DNA from: Chitinophaga sp. HK235
Lineage (GTDB): Bacteria > Bacteroidota > Bacteroidia > Chitinophagales > Chitinophagaceae
NCBI RefSeq assembly: GCF_018255755.1
Contig: NZ_CP073766.1
Location: 4,462,501 to 4,526,500, forward strand
Reading direction: 5' to 3'
DNA: 64,000 nt
The notes beneath the pieces were generated by a model. The model ran no database searches. It was not told the DNA's origin and worked only from the letters and a program-made list of their open reading frames with translations. Both the position numbers and the translations under genes were made by a program. Of the stretch, positions 9,053 to 18,017 are shown piece by piece (position 1 is the first letter of the stretch; each line of letters starts with the position of its first letter).

Positions 9053-9067
9053 CCCAAATCCTATAAA

Positions 9068-9466
9068 ATGAGTACCACTGAAAAAATACGGGTAGACAAA
9101 TATCTCTGGGCTATCCGGGTTTTCAAAACCCGCAGCCAGGCGGCAGATGCCTGCGACGGCGGTAAAGTAAAAATGAACGGCAACAATGTAAAGGCCGCCA
9201 AACCCGTTAGCCTCGGTGACAATTTCGAAGTCAGAACCGAAGGCCGTAAATGGATCATCCAGGTAACCGGACTTCTGTCTAACAGGGTTGCCTATAGCGA
9301 AGCCATCAAATACTACGCAGACAACACCCCTGAAGAGGATAAGTCCGCACCCAAAGCCATCGCAGCCGTATTCCATACCGGTAAAAGACAAAGCAAAATA
9401 GGACGCCCGACCAAAAAAGACAGAAGAAACATCGAAGGATTCCTGGGAGAAGTAGAGGAAGATTGA
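9068..9466 (+). CDS. S4-domain RNA-binding protein (Hsp15-like)
   Basis: 132 residues from the ATG at 9068; an upstream in-frame start at 9005 lies inside the hairpin and is rejected. An S4 domain occupies ~9-55 (RVDKYLWAIRVFKTRSQAADACDGGKVKMNGN). The rest is basic, ending with GRPTKKDRRNIEGFLGE. Hsp15-type proteins bind nascent-chain-carrying 50S subunits and recycle stalled ribosomes; the fold and size agree, but function here is by family only. Confidence 0.88.
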   Translation: MSTTEKIRVDKYLWAIRVFKTRSQAADACDGGKVKMNGNNVKAAKPVSLGDNFEVRTEGRKWIIQVTGLLSNRVAYSEAIKYYADNTPEEDKSAPKAIAAVFHTGKRQSKIGRPTKKDRRNIEGFLGEVEED

Positions 9467-9500
9467 TTTCAATCTTCTATAATTTCTCAGTTTTGCGTAG

Positions 9501-9532
9501 TAATTTTGCCACCTCATTCTTAAATCAAGGAG
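9501..9532 (+). promoter_or_regulatory. lysA -7 element and Shine-Dalgarno
   Basis: TAATTTTG at 9501-9508 matches TAnnTTTG; no good -33 is present at normal spacing. AAGGAG at 9527-9532 is 6 nt before the ATG, a strong ribosome-binding site that is unusual in this window, where most genes have none. Confidence 0.45.
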
Positions 9533-9538
9533 TAATCA

Positions 9539-10762
9539 ATGCCTAAACAAAGCGACGTACTTGCTACCGACTTCCTCGTGAAAATAGCGGACGAATTTGG
9601 TACCCCGGTATATATATACCACGCAGAAAAGATTAAGACCCAGTATGAAAAGCTCCAGAAGGCCTTCTCGAAGGCTAACACCCGCTTTTTTTACGCCTGT
9701 AAGGCATTGACCAACATCAACATCCTGAAGTACATCAACTCCCTTGGTTGCGGACTGGACACCGTATCCATCCAGGAAGTACAGCTGGGCCTCAAAGCAG
9801 GTTTTGAAGCTAAAAACATCATCTTTACACCCAACTGTGTAGATCTGCAGGAAATCATTGCTGCCAAAGACCTCGGTGTGATTATCAACATCGATAACCT
9901 CTCCATCCTGGAACAATTTGGCAACAAGTTTGGCGGTAGCTATCCCATCAGCATCCGGCTCAATCCGCATATCATGGCGGGTGGCAACTTCAAGATCTCT
10001 ACCGGACATATCGACAGCAAATTTGGTATCTCCATCCACCAGCTGCGTCATATCGAACGTATCGTGAAATCCACCAAACTGAAAGTAACCGGCCTGCACA
10101 TGCATACCGGCTCCGAAATCAAAGATGTGGACGTTTTCCTCCGTGGCGTGGAAATCATGTTCGAAATGGCACAGCACTTCCCTGATATCGAGTCTATCGA
10201 CCTCGGCAGCGGATTTAAAGTAGCTTACCAGCAGGGAGATCCTGAAACAGATATCGACCTCCTCGGTAAAAAACTGAGCGACGCTTTCAACAACTTCTCT
10301 AAAAACTACGAAAAACCACTCCAGCTCTGGTTTGAACCCGGAAAATTCCTGGTAAGCCAGTCCGGTTATTTTGTAGTAAAAGCCAACGTGATCAAACAAA
10401 CCACCGCCAACGTTTTCGTAGGTGTCAACTCCGGCTTCAACCACCTGATCAGGCCCATGTTCTACGACGCATTCCACCTGATCCGCAATATCTCCAACCC
10501 GAAAGGAACTGAACGCATCTATACCGTAGTAGGTAATATCTGCGAAACAGATACCTTCGGATGGGACCGCAAAATCAATGAAGTACGGGAAGGCGACTAC
10601 CTCGTTTTCTATAACGCCGGCGCCTATGGTTTTGAAATGTCTTCCAACTTCAACTCCCGCCTTAAACCGGCCGAAGTAATGGTGAAAGACGGCAAACCAT
10701 CCCTGATCCGCAAACGCGATACACTCGAAGACCTGCTTAAAAACCAGATCGAACTCATTTAG
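9539..10762 (+). CDS. lysA: Diaminopimelate decarboxylase
   Basis: 407 residues. Last step of lysine synthesis: meso-diaminopimelate to lysine and CO2, PLP-dependent, cytoplasmic. The fold-III decarboxylase features are clear: PLP lysine K55 in FYACKALTN, then HMHTGSEI, the glycine loop DLGSGFKV, the EPGKFLV motif, and CETDTFGWDR with the active-site Cys. It begins after a strong AAGGAG and is a single-gene unit between two AT-rich hairpins. The length and order match the Bacteroidota form of LysA, slightly shorter than the E. coli enzyme. Confidence 0.96.
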   Translation: MPKQSDVLATDFLVKIADEFGTPVYIYHAEKIKTQYEKLQKAFSKANTRFFYACKALTNINILKYINSLGCGLDTVSIQEVQLGLKAGFEAKNIIFTPNCVDLQEIIAAKDLGVIINIDNLSILEQFGNKFGGSYPISIRLNPHIMAGGNFKISTGHIDSKFGISIHQLRHIERIVKSTKLKVTGLHMHTGSEIKDVDVFLRGVEIMFEMAQHFPDIESIDLGSGFKVAYQQGDPETDIDLLGKKLSDAFNNFSKNYEKPLQLWFEPGKFLVSQSGYFVVKANVIKQTTANVFVGVNSGFNHLIRPMFYDAFHLIRNISNPKGTERIYTVVGNICETDTFGWDRKINEVREGDYLVFYNAGAYGFEMSSNFNSRLKPAEVMVKDGKPSLIRKRDTLEDLLKNQIELI

Positions 10763-10766
10763 TTTA

Positions 10767-10847
10767 TTTGATCATTTGGTTATTTGGTTATTTATAAAAA
10801 GCTGTTTATCAGCAATAGTAAAATAGCCCAATAACCAAATGATCAAA
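10767..10847. repeat. AT-rich inverted repeat downstream of lysA
   Basis: Perfect 18-bp arms 10767-10784 and 10830-10847 (tttgatcatttggttatt and its complement) around a 45-nt loop. It starts 5 nt after the lysA stop. Same placement and style as 5923-5982 and 8992-9052, but the arm sequence differs. Confidence 0.85.
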
Positions 10848-10934
10848 TTTAAAATATTGCCCCTACCTTTACGTCTGCATACTATCTCCCCTTGTTACTC
10901 CTGCACTGTTTTTACTGTAAATTGTAAATGGAAC

Positions 10935-10952
10935 TTTTTGTGATCACAAAAA
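10935..10952. promoter_or_regulatory. 18-bp palindrome, possible operator upstream of the GAF protein gene
   Basis: tttttgtgatcacaaaaa is a perfect palindrome centred ~45 bp before the ATG at 10989. TGTGA/TCACA half sites resemble those of CRP/FNR-family regulators but without the usual 6-bp centre. Binding is inference. Confidence 0.45.
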
Positions 10953-10988
10953 CGAAAAGCCTTTGGTGATAATTTTATACGCGTTTAT

Positions 10989-13337
10989 ATGAAGATTTTA
11001 ACTGCACACTCCAACAACGTATTGCAGGACGATAAATTAATCGAAGCCAATATATCATTCGTCCCTTTCCTTCGGTTCCTGAAGGAAAAGGCAGCTAATG
11101 ACGAGGACCCGCGGTCTTCTTTCTATCGCCTGATCATCCGGAAATTCGAAAGCCACCCGGAGATACTCAATCCTATTTCCCCCACAGCCGATCTTTCCGT
11201 TTATAAAGAATATCTGGACCTGCTCACCGCAGCCATTTTTCCCATTACCACAGATACCACCCGCGATATCTATGGCATAGGGGTACCCTTTAAGTTTGCC
11301 ATCTTTTATTATTCAGAGCTTTTCCGGCAGATGTTCACTGAAAACGGCACCGGCCTAATAACCGTTCCCCAGGGCATTACCGCAGCTAAAGTGAAAAAAG
11401 ACAAACTGACATGGCTATATAAACTGATCCTGGAAAGGATATATAATTTTCCGGTCAACTACCAGAATGAAATCATACATCATATAGAACTCCCTGACGG
11501 ATCCAAACGGTACGTGAAAGTAAATATAGACCCCCGTTTTGTAGACGTAAAGGTAAAAGGGGATACTCCGCCACCGCTGGACTACGACAATTACTGTTCT
11601 TACCAGATGGCTCCGGATACCCTGCAGAAAATTATCCCCCCGGATCAGTTCTACCTCGAAGGGTTTGTAATATGGACGGTGGAAGATGTCACACAGACAG
11701 AAATCCTCAACAATATCAAGGGTCTGGTGATGAACATGCAAGCCGGCAACGAGTCTGAGACCTACCGTACATTGGAAAAAATGATTCCCACTGTTATGGG
11801 CTGCCCCGACATTACAGCGCATATCGTACCTTTTCCGAAAGTAAACGGTAAAAACGTGCTGGAAGAACAGTTCATCAGCACCGATCCTATCCTGGGCATC
11901 GGGCATAAAAAACAACAACAGCACTTCTTCCACCTGTTGATCGAACATGCGGCCAAACAGCCCACACCACTGATCATTCCGGCAGTCAATGAGGCTACCG
12001 TCTCACAATATCCTTTCCTCAAATATCTGCCGATCAAAAATATTCAGAGCTTCGTCCTCTTCCCCATCACCCATAAAAAAGAAATACTGGGTGTGCTGGA
12101 ACTGGCTTCTTCCCAGGTGAATATGTTGTCAGCAGAACCACTGTGGAGACTGGAAAGCATCTATCCGCTGATGGTCCTCATGCTCAACCGCAGCATGAGT
12201 ATCCTCGACAGCAGGATCAACGAAGTACTGAAAGATCAGTTTACCGCCCTGCAGCCTTCTGTGGAATGGAAGTTTACCGAAGCTGCCTGGAACTACCTGC
12301 TCACTCCTGCAGAAGAACGCAAAGACATTGAAAACATCTCTTTTGAAGAAGTATATCCGCTGTATGGCGCCATCGATATACGGAATTCCTCCGTACAACA
12401 GGGCAATGCTATCCGCGAAGACCTCCAGGAACAGCTGGAACTGATCAAATCCACGCTGGAAACAATAGCACAGGAAATTCATCTCCCGCTCCTGGAAGAA
12501 CTGATGTTTAAAACAGAGGATCTGCTGGCCAACCTCAGTGACAACCTCACCGCCGGAGAAGACCTGAAGGTGAATGAATTTATGGAACAGGAAATACAGC
12601 CTGTGCTGGAACATCTGTGCGAAGGCAGTGAATCGCTGAAACCCGTTCTGGAAAAATATTTCAGCAAAATCGACAAAGCTGAAGGCTATGTTTTCCGCCA
12701 CCGCCGGGAATATGAAGAAAGCCTTTCCACCATCAACAGGGCCATCAGCCAGTATCTGGAAAAAGAGCGGCTATATATCCAGCAGTCCTTTCCCTGTTAT
12801 TTCGAAAAGTACCGTACAGACGGTATCGAATACACGATTTATATTGGACAGTCGATTGCCCATGAGAAAAAATTTGATCACCTGTACCTCCGCAATCTGC
12901 GCCTGTGGCAGCTTTCCTCCATGGCTAAAATTGCACGGCTGACCCATAAGATATCACCACGGTTGAAGATACCGTTACAAACCACACAGATGATCCTTAT
13001 GCACAGCTCCCCTATCACTATCAGCTTCCGTAGCGACGAACGCCGGTTTGATGTGGAAGGTGCCTATAACATCCGTTATGAGATCATCAAAAAAAGAATC
13101 GACAAGGTACACGTAAAAGATACCGGCGAACGCCTTACCCAGCCCGGCACCATTGCCATGGTCTACTCTTATGTGCGTGAAATGGAAGAACTGAGGAAAT
13201 ACATCTCCTTCCTGCAAAGCAAAAATATTCTGTTACCCGACATTGAGATGCTGGACCTGGAAGAACTGCAGGGTGTCAGCGGCCTGAAGGCACTCAGGGT
13301 GAGGGTCAACATGGAAGATACTTTACCATCAGCTTAA
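10989..13337 (+). CDS. Large GAF-domain protein of unknown function
   Basis: 782 residues, cytoplasmic, no membrane segment. The middle (~290-410) looks like a GAF domain: FISTDPILGIGHKKQQQHFFHLLIEHA... followed by IQSFVLFPITHKKEILGVLELAS. The flanking regions are long helical segments without recognised catalytic motifs; no kinase, cyclase or receiver domain is seen. A C-terminal segment (HKISPRLKIPLQTTQMILMHSSPITISFRSDERRF) is strikingly ordered and may be a new domain. Proteins of this length and GAF position seem widespread in Bacteroidota, but I know no function. Likely a sensor or scaffold. Single-gene unit with an 18-bp palindrome upstream and a terminator downstream. Confidence 0.75.
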   Translation: MKILTAHSNNVLQDDKLIEANISFVPFLRFLKEKAANDEDPRSSFYRLIIRKFESHPEILNPISPTADLSVYKEYLDLLTAAIFPITTDTTRDIYGIGVPFKFAIFYYSELFRQMFTENGTGLITVPQGITAAKVKKDKLTWLYKLILERIYNFPVNYQNEIIHHIELPDGSKRYVKVNIDPRFVDVKVKGDTPPPLDYDNYCSYQMAPDTLQKIIPPDQFYLEGFVIWTVEDVTQTEILNNIKGLVMNMQAGNESETYRTLEKMIPTVMGCPDITAHIVPFPKVNGKNVLEEQFISTDPILGIGHKKQQQHFFHLLIEHAAKQPTPLIIPAVNEATVSQYPFLKYLPIKNIQSFVLFPITHKKEILGVLELASSQVNMLSAEPLWRLESIYPLMVLMLNRSMSILDSRINEVLKDQFTALQPSVEWKFTEAAWNYLLTPAEERKDIENISFEEVYPLYGAIDIRNSSVQQGNAIREDLQEQLELIKSTLETIAQEIHLPLLEELMFKTEDLLANLSDNLTAGEDLKVNEFMEQEIQPVLEHLCEGSESLKPVLEKYFSKIDKAEGYVFRHRREYEESLSTINRAISQYLEKERLYIQQSFPCYFEKYRTDGIEYTIYIGQSIAHEKKFDHLYLRNLRLWQLSSMAKIARLTHKISPRLKIPLQTTQMILMHSSPITISFRSDERRFDVEGAYNIRYEIIKKRIDKVHVKDTGERLTQPGTIAMVYSYVREMEELRKYISFLQSKNILLPDIEMLDLEELQGVSGLKALRVRVNMEDTLPSA

Positions 13338-13342
13338 AAAAG

Positions 13343-13373
13343 AAAGACCGGGACATTTGCCCGGTCTTTTTTT
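13343..13373. terminator. Rho-independent terminator
   Basis: Stem aaagaccggg (13343-13352) / cccggtcttt (13360-13369), 7-nt loop, followed by a T run. Lies between convergent genes and serves the GAF gene; the A-rich left flank could also serve the minus strand. Confidence 0.92.
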
Positions 13374-13377
13374 ATGA

Positions 13378-16300
13378 TCAGAATTTAAATCCAAGTGTTA
13401 GGTAGGCAATCGTCTCTTCGCTCGAATGCCCTATTACTGCCGTTACAATCAGTGCATTGACAGGAGCCAGATAGATACCGCCACCGTATCCATCATGCCA
13501 TATGTGCGAAGTTTCATTATCCTTCCATACACGGCCTACATCATTAAAGGCCAGCAGCCCTACTGCTGCAGGCAAAACATAGGTTTTCAGATCAAACAGT
13601 TTCACGCGTATTTCGGTATTGTTATACGCAGAAGCACCGCCGGCAAAACGATAGTTACGGAATCCGCGCAGGTTTTGTGTGCCTCCGACAGTAGCCGCCT
13701 GGAAGAATTCATAATCGCCCCATATCTTACTGCCCCCAAAACGGCTGACGATCACAAAGCTGGCAGGTGCCCGGAAGCTCATATACAGACTAAGATCTGA
13801 TTGCAACTGCGTATAGTTCTTACTATCACTACTCAGCCCTTTGGTACCCGTCCATGTAGTGGTCCAAAAAATACCCCGTGTGGGGATCAGCTTATTATTA
13901 CGGGTATCTATCTGGGCTACCAGCTTGGCGCCGGCATAAGACTTATTTTTGTAGATGCCGGAGTCGAGCCCGTTCAGCTGGAAGTTCGTGATAAAGCGGT
14001 TATTGTTTTCTTCATTGTTAAATGTATAGTTATTTAACGTAGGTCCGTAAGACAGGCTGAAATGATTGCCCATTTTCGTTCTCAGCAATACCTCTGCCGT
14101 ATACAGATTAAACCGTGCCCGGTAATAACGGATGTTTTTGCCATTGCTTTTATCGAAAACAGTTTCATTCCCAAACCCGAAAAAGTTGATTGTATTATTG
14201 GGAGCTTTGGCTCTGGCTAGCAGCAGCAGGTCTGACTTACCCACAACATCCGTAAACTCTCCATCATAGCGGAAATTCCAGGCTCTGGTAGCCAGCGCAT
14301 GTGTAGCGGTGAAGATATGTTTGGAAGCATAAGGCTCCTTACGGAAAGAGTGCCGGACGAGCTGCAGCCCCAATCCCAGTAAAAGACCGTCATCCCGGTT
14401 ATAAGCACCAGCCAGCATAGGAAACGTTTTGTTATACTGGAAGGCGCTCCGGTTATAACGGATATTCTCCGGGTCATCAGACAAACGGCGCTGTATATGG
14501 CCATCCAGCTGGAAGGTATCCTGACCGGTCCGTTGATCGTATATGCGTATCCGTTTTCCTGCGTGGGAAGTGGAACTGTCGATATAGGTATCTGCGTCTT
14601 TGCCTCCTATAAGGCGAACACGTATAGGCGTGCCATGGTTACCTTTTATTTCGAAACGGTCGTGTCCTCCCAGCCCGTATACATTCACTTCATTGGTTTC
14701 TTTGGGATCAAAGGTGCGGGAATAGATGCTCTGCTGAACTTCTCCTTTTTTGCTGATCTTATACATATTCAGCGCTACCGCTCCTCCATTCAGTTTTTCC
14801 AGCTGAATCAGCTCATTTTTGCTGGTAGCTGGCACGTCTACAGACTTAGCCAGGAAACGATAGTATTTGAGCATGTTCTCTTTCAGGATGGATCTGCGGA
14901 TAGACAGCCGCTGCAGCATCATCGGCCCCACTTCTTTACGGACAGTATCCGGGAAAGCGTTAACAGCAGCTCTTATCACACTGTCCGTCATTTTATTCAG
15001 GAACTTATCCGTTTGTTTTTCCCAGTCTTTTTTCTCCAGCTCATTCATAAAGGAACGGTCGAAGTAGCGGGCACTGAACTGAAAGCCATTCACATCAGGG
15101 ATATGGTCCCGGAAGCCTTGAATTCCCGGCAGTATCCAGGGTCTGGACAACAGTCGGGGCAGCAATCCTTCATTCACAAAAAAAGCCTGGTCACGGTCAC
15201 GGGGCACCGGATAATAGTACTCTTCTCCTTTATGTTTTTCCTTGTACCAGCGCCACTGGTCGTCGTGCCGGTCGAAGTCCATGATATAGGTATCGAGGAT
15301 ACGGGCGCGCAGCACAGCTTTCTGATCTACATGAATATCATTATCTCCCAATACTTTGGCCAGTACCTTAGGAGTGTTGTAGGTCTTGTCGTTTTTGCCG
15401 GTCACAGGTTCTCTTTCTTCCAGTAGAAATACATCGTTGCCGAAGTCGTGGGCATATATGCCGAGTGCAGTATCAAGTGGAAGATATACAAAGGTGGGAT
15501 GCGTATGCGGTACACCGGCTGCTTCCGACAGTACACTTACCGCAAGCGGGGCATAAGGATTGGCTGCGGATATCTGGTCCTGCACCAGTTCGCGGGCAAT
15601 CGTTTCTCTTAACTGCTCCGGAATGGCTGCCAGCGGGAATTTTTTCAGTGAACGCATGGCGTATTCCTTTCCGGTGCTATCAGCCAACCGGAGGGAATGG
15701 GTTTGTTTACCACCACCCCGCTGCAATATTTTATATCCGCTTTTATGGAGGTCCATCACCGGGAAATTGAGTGGTGTGGCCCATACTTCACGGTAGTTAT
15801 TACCCAGCAGGAAACGGTGGAACTTATTAACCCTTGCATATTGTGAGTCAGCAGGTACTTTCACCCAGGCCGGCATAACGGAAGGTTCATGGAACTGCAG
15901 CCCCTGGCTGCGGATGTCCTGCAGATGTAATAGTGTATCACTGAAAACCGACGCAGACAAGTCTTTGGCCAGGAAATACTGTGCCCTCACAGTACTGTCG
16001 GACAGTACTTCCACTACGCTGAAACCATTTTCGGAAGAGGCAAACAGCGACTTCCGGCCTTTTTTCACGCGGTTGTTTTTGGCGGCGCTGCCACTAACAA
16101 TGTAAGTGTTGGGCTTATCTTTTATCAGCTGCAGGGTATGGTCATGGCCTGATACGAAGACTACCGGTCCATGTGGTTTAAATGCTTCTTCCACCCCTTT
16201 GATCATCTCTTTATATTTGGGGTTGGGCATATCCTCTGGTGTACCAAATACGCCACGGGCCAGCGGATAGATAGACCCTATCACCGGCAGCGGCACATAC

Positions 16301-17022
16301 AGCCATGGTTTCAGGTCTGTCAGCGGGAACACATGTTGTTTGATCGTATAATATCCGCCATGGATGCCATAGCTGCGGAAAGGGTGATGTGTAGCAAATA
16401 TCAGGAGTTTGTTCCGATTGGTGGCCACTATCTCAGATAGTCTGGTCAGTACTTCGTCCTTGTCTTTACAGTCACAGGAAGATTCGATACCAGGCTTCTC
16501 ATAGGGAAACACCCACCATTCGCTGTCCATCACTATCAGCGTGATATTATCTGCGATCGGTACTTCTACCGGGCCGGGACAGCCGTCTTTAGGGAGGAAG
16601 TCTACATTATCGAGGTAAAGTGAGTCGATGTACTCCTGTTGGTTACGGATGATCCTCCATCCGTCGGGTTTGCTCTTTTCCCAGTCGTGGTTGCCGGGGA
16701 TGAAGATACCGCGGGAACGGGTACCTTTTACCAGGTTCACCTGGTAGTCCAGTATTTCCTTTGCCGCCGGATATGTTTTATTGGTAGGGTCTGGTAACCC
16801 TTTCGGATATACGTTGTCGCCAAGAAACAGGACGGTGTTGATATCTTCCTGGAGGTTATATTTTTTGCGGACAGCATCCACTACGGGATTATGCCCGTTG
16901 TCGTGCAGTTCACCGGCATCTCCTATCAGGATGATGCGTTTTACTACAACCGGGGATTGCGCAAATATGTGGCCGCATACCAGGGTAATAAATGTAATAA
17001 GGATTATGGCTCTGTTGATCAT
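13378..17022 (-). CDS. Three-part protein: metallophosphoesterase, kinase-like middle domain, outer-membrane beta-barrel
   Basis: 1214 residues with signal peptide 1-22. Residues ~27-350 are a calcineurin-like phosphoesterase with all metal motifs: GDAG (D35), GDN (D69, N70), GNHD (N111, H112), THHP and SGHDH. Residues ~420-740 form a second domain with KEYAMRSLKK (~452-461), D582-F-D-R-H-D-D-Q-W590 and PRDRDQ (D609, D611); the spacing of an N-terminal Lys segment, a DRHxDQ loop and a following DxD resembles HipA, PI-kinase or FAM20-type kinase folds. The last ~380 residues are a BamA/ShlB-type barrel ending in the aromatic terminus LTLGFKF, so the protein should sit in the outer membrane. 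Starts by a 4-nt ATGA overlap with the upstream lipoprotein gene, implying coupled translation. Substrate unknown. Confidence 0.85.
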   Translation of the reverse strand: MINRAIILITFITLVCGHIFAQSPVVVKRIILIGDAGELHDNGHNPVVDAVRKKYNLQEDINTVLFLGDNVYPKGLPDPTNKTYPAAKEILDYQVNLVKGTRSRGIFIPGNHDWEKSKPDGWRIIRNQQEYIDSLYLDNVDFLPKDGCPGPVEVPIADNITLIVMDSEWWVFPYEKPGIESSCDCKDKDEVLTRLSEIVATNRNKLLIFATHHPFRSYGIHGGYYTIKQHVFPLTDLKPWLYVPLPVIGSIYPLARGVFGTPEDMPNPKYKEMIKGVEEAFKPHGPVVFVSGHDHTLQLIKDKPNTYIVSGSAAKNNRVKKGRKSLFASSENGFSVVEVLSDSTVRAQYFLAKDLSASVFSDTLLHLQDIRSQGLQFHEPSVMPAWVKVPADSQYARVNKFHRFLLGNNYREVWATPLNFPVMDLHKSGYKILQRGGGKQTHSLRLADSTGKEYAMRSLKKFPLAAIPEQLRETIARELVQDQISAANPYAPLAVSVLSEAAGVPHTHPTFVYLPLDTALGIYAHDFGNDVFLLEEREPVTGKNDKTYNTPKVLAKVLGDNDIHVDQKAVLRARILDTYIMDFDRHDDQWRWYKEKHKGEEYYYPVPRDRDQAFFVNEGLLPRLLSRPWILPGIQGFRDHIPDVNGFQFSARYFDRSFMNELEKKDWEKQTDKFLNKMTDSVIRAAVNAFPDTVRKEVGPMMLQRLSIRRSILKENMLKYYRFLAKSVDVPATSKNELIQLEKLNGGAVALNMYKISKKGEVQQSIYSRTFDPKETNEVNVYGLGGHDRFEIKGNHGTPIRVRLIGGKDADTYIDSSTSHAGKRIRIYDQRTGQDTFQLDGHIQRRLSDDPENIRYNRSAFQYNKTFPMLAGAYNRDDGLLLGLGLQLVRHSFRKEPYASKHIFTATHALATRAWNFRYDGEFTDVVGKSDLLLLARAKAPNNTINFFGFGNETVFDKSNGKNIRYYRARFNLYTAEVLLRTKMGNHFSLSYGPTLNNYTFNNEENNNRFITNFQLNGLDSGIYKNKSYAGAKLVAQIDTRNNKLIPTRGIFWTTTWTGTKGLSSDSKNYTQLQSDLSLYMSFRAPASFVIVSRFGGSKIWGDYEFFQAATVGGTQNLRGFRNYRFAGGASAYNNTEIRVKLFDLKTYVLPAAVGLLAFNDVGRVWKDNETSHIWHDGYGGGIYLAPVNALIVTAVIGHSSEETIAYLTLGFKF

Positions 17023-17870
17023 TTGCGCTTATAAGTGAATTTAAGAATATTGGCCATACCGTCATAGCCGCCTTCATTGGAGATGTAGAGGTCTCCGTTG
17101 GCCGCAAAGGTAAGTCCTTCAGGCTGGAGAAACAGCCGGTGTTTGAGGTTATAGGCTTCCTGTACATGTCCCTGCAGGTCGGTGATGACCAGCAGTCCAT
17201 TGACCGATGCCACGATGTATAATCTTTTTTCAATAGGATGGATAGCCGCTGCAGAAGGTTTGAAAAAACGCATGTCTGTACCTGCCAGTTTCGCTATCTC
17301 TTCATTATCCAGGCGAAACAGGGGCATGGTGTCGAAAGTGCGGGTGGCCAGGTCAAAGCGGTAGGCACTGGTTTTTCCATCTTTTTTATCATCGTGGGCA
17401 TTTTTGGTAATAAGCACGATACTGTTCCGGGCACTGTCAAAATAAGTGGTTTCAAATTCACGTTTGCCTTCTTTCGGGAACTTGTAATGTGTGGTGGACA
17501 CAGAATCGGTAAACAGCCCATGTACTTCGTACAGTGAGCCATTGCTTTTCAATACAAACCAGCCGCTGTCTGTGCGACAGATATCTTCATAATCCCCGTT
17601 TTTGGCAAATTTCCAGGAAGGATAAGGCTGGGTGGTATGTACATCTATTTTGTACACTCTGCCTTCTTCATCATTAATCGCAATCATATTTCTTTCATCC
17701 GGGAAAGCCTCTATGCCGGAGATCTCCTGCATGGACTCCCGCACCCGGTACCGTACCGGCTCCTTAAGGTCATACCCTGCCGGAGAAGCGTATATTTTCT
17801 GTTCCCGGTCGCTGAAGCTATTACAGGAAAGGAACAGCAAGGTGATTATCAACAGGGGTATTCTGGTCAT
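17019..17870 (-). CDS. SdiA-regulated-type beta-propeller lipoprotein
   Basis: Start taken at the ATG at 17870-17868, six codons inside the longest frame, because it puts a lipoprotein signal directly at the N-terminus (MTRIPLLIITLLFLSC, lipid-anchored Cys at 16); 283 residues. The rest reads as repeated beta-propeller blades (ISGIEAFPDERNMIAINDEEGRVYKID; YEDICRTDSGWFVLKSNGSLYEV; LQPEGLTFAANGDLYISNEGG), matching the SdiA-regulated/YjiK family. The GLTF...GDLYISNEGG segment is the typical last blade. Function of the family is unknown. Overlap of the stop with the next start suggests it works with the large outer-membrane phosphoesterase. Confidence 0.8.
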   Translation of the reverse strand: MTRIPLLIITLLFLSCNSFSDREQKIYASPAGYDLKEPVRYRVRESMQEISGIEAFPDERNMIAINDEEGRVYKIDVHTTQPYPSWKFAKNGDYEDICRTDSGWFVLKSNGSLYEVHGLFTDSVSTTHYKFPKEGKREFETTYFDSARNSIVLITKNAHDDKKDGKTSAYRFDLATRTFDTMPLFRLDNEEIAKLAGTDMRFFKPSAAAIHPIEKRLYIVASVNGLLVITDLQGHVQEAYNLKHRLFLQPEGLTFAANGDLYISNEGGYDGMANILKFTYKRK

Positions 17871-17914
17871 ACATCGGCTTTGTAGCATAAATTTAACTTA
17901 AAAATGCAGTAACT

Positions 17915-18000
17915 TCCCTCACGCAAAGACACAAAGTGAGCAAAGCACGCCAGGCTTACAAAAGTACTTCTTCGCGTTCTTTGCACGCTCTACGCTTTTG
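17915..18000. repeat. Intergenic GCAAAG-rich repeat
   Basis: Contains several cgcaaag / agcaaag / ctttgc words in both directions (cacgcaaag, gtgagcaaag, gttctttgc). Related in vocabulary to 42594-42714 and 44873-44936. It lies between divergent genes, upstream of the HD-domain gene. Confidence 0.5.
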
Positions 18001-18017
18001 CTGACAAAACTACGAAT

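Noticed and set aside
9005..9067. Upstream start of the S4 protein gene
   Set aside because: It lies inside a 28-bp perfect hairpin and adds residues without similarity to the S4 family; ATG 9068 is used.
14497..15426. A 309-codon frame opposite the phosphoesterase/barrel gene
   Set aside because: Same kind of shadow frame; no recognisable domain and the opposite strand has a full set of catalytic motifs.
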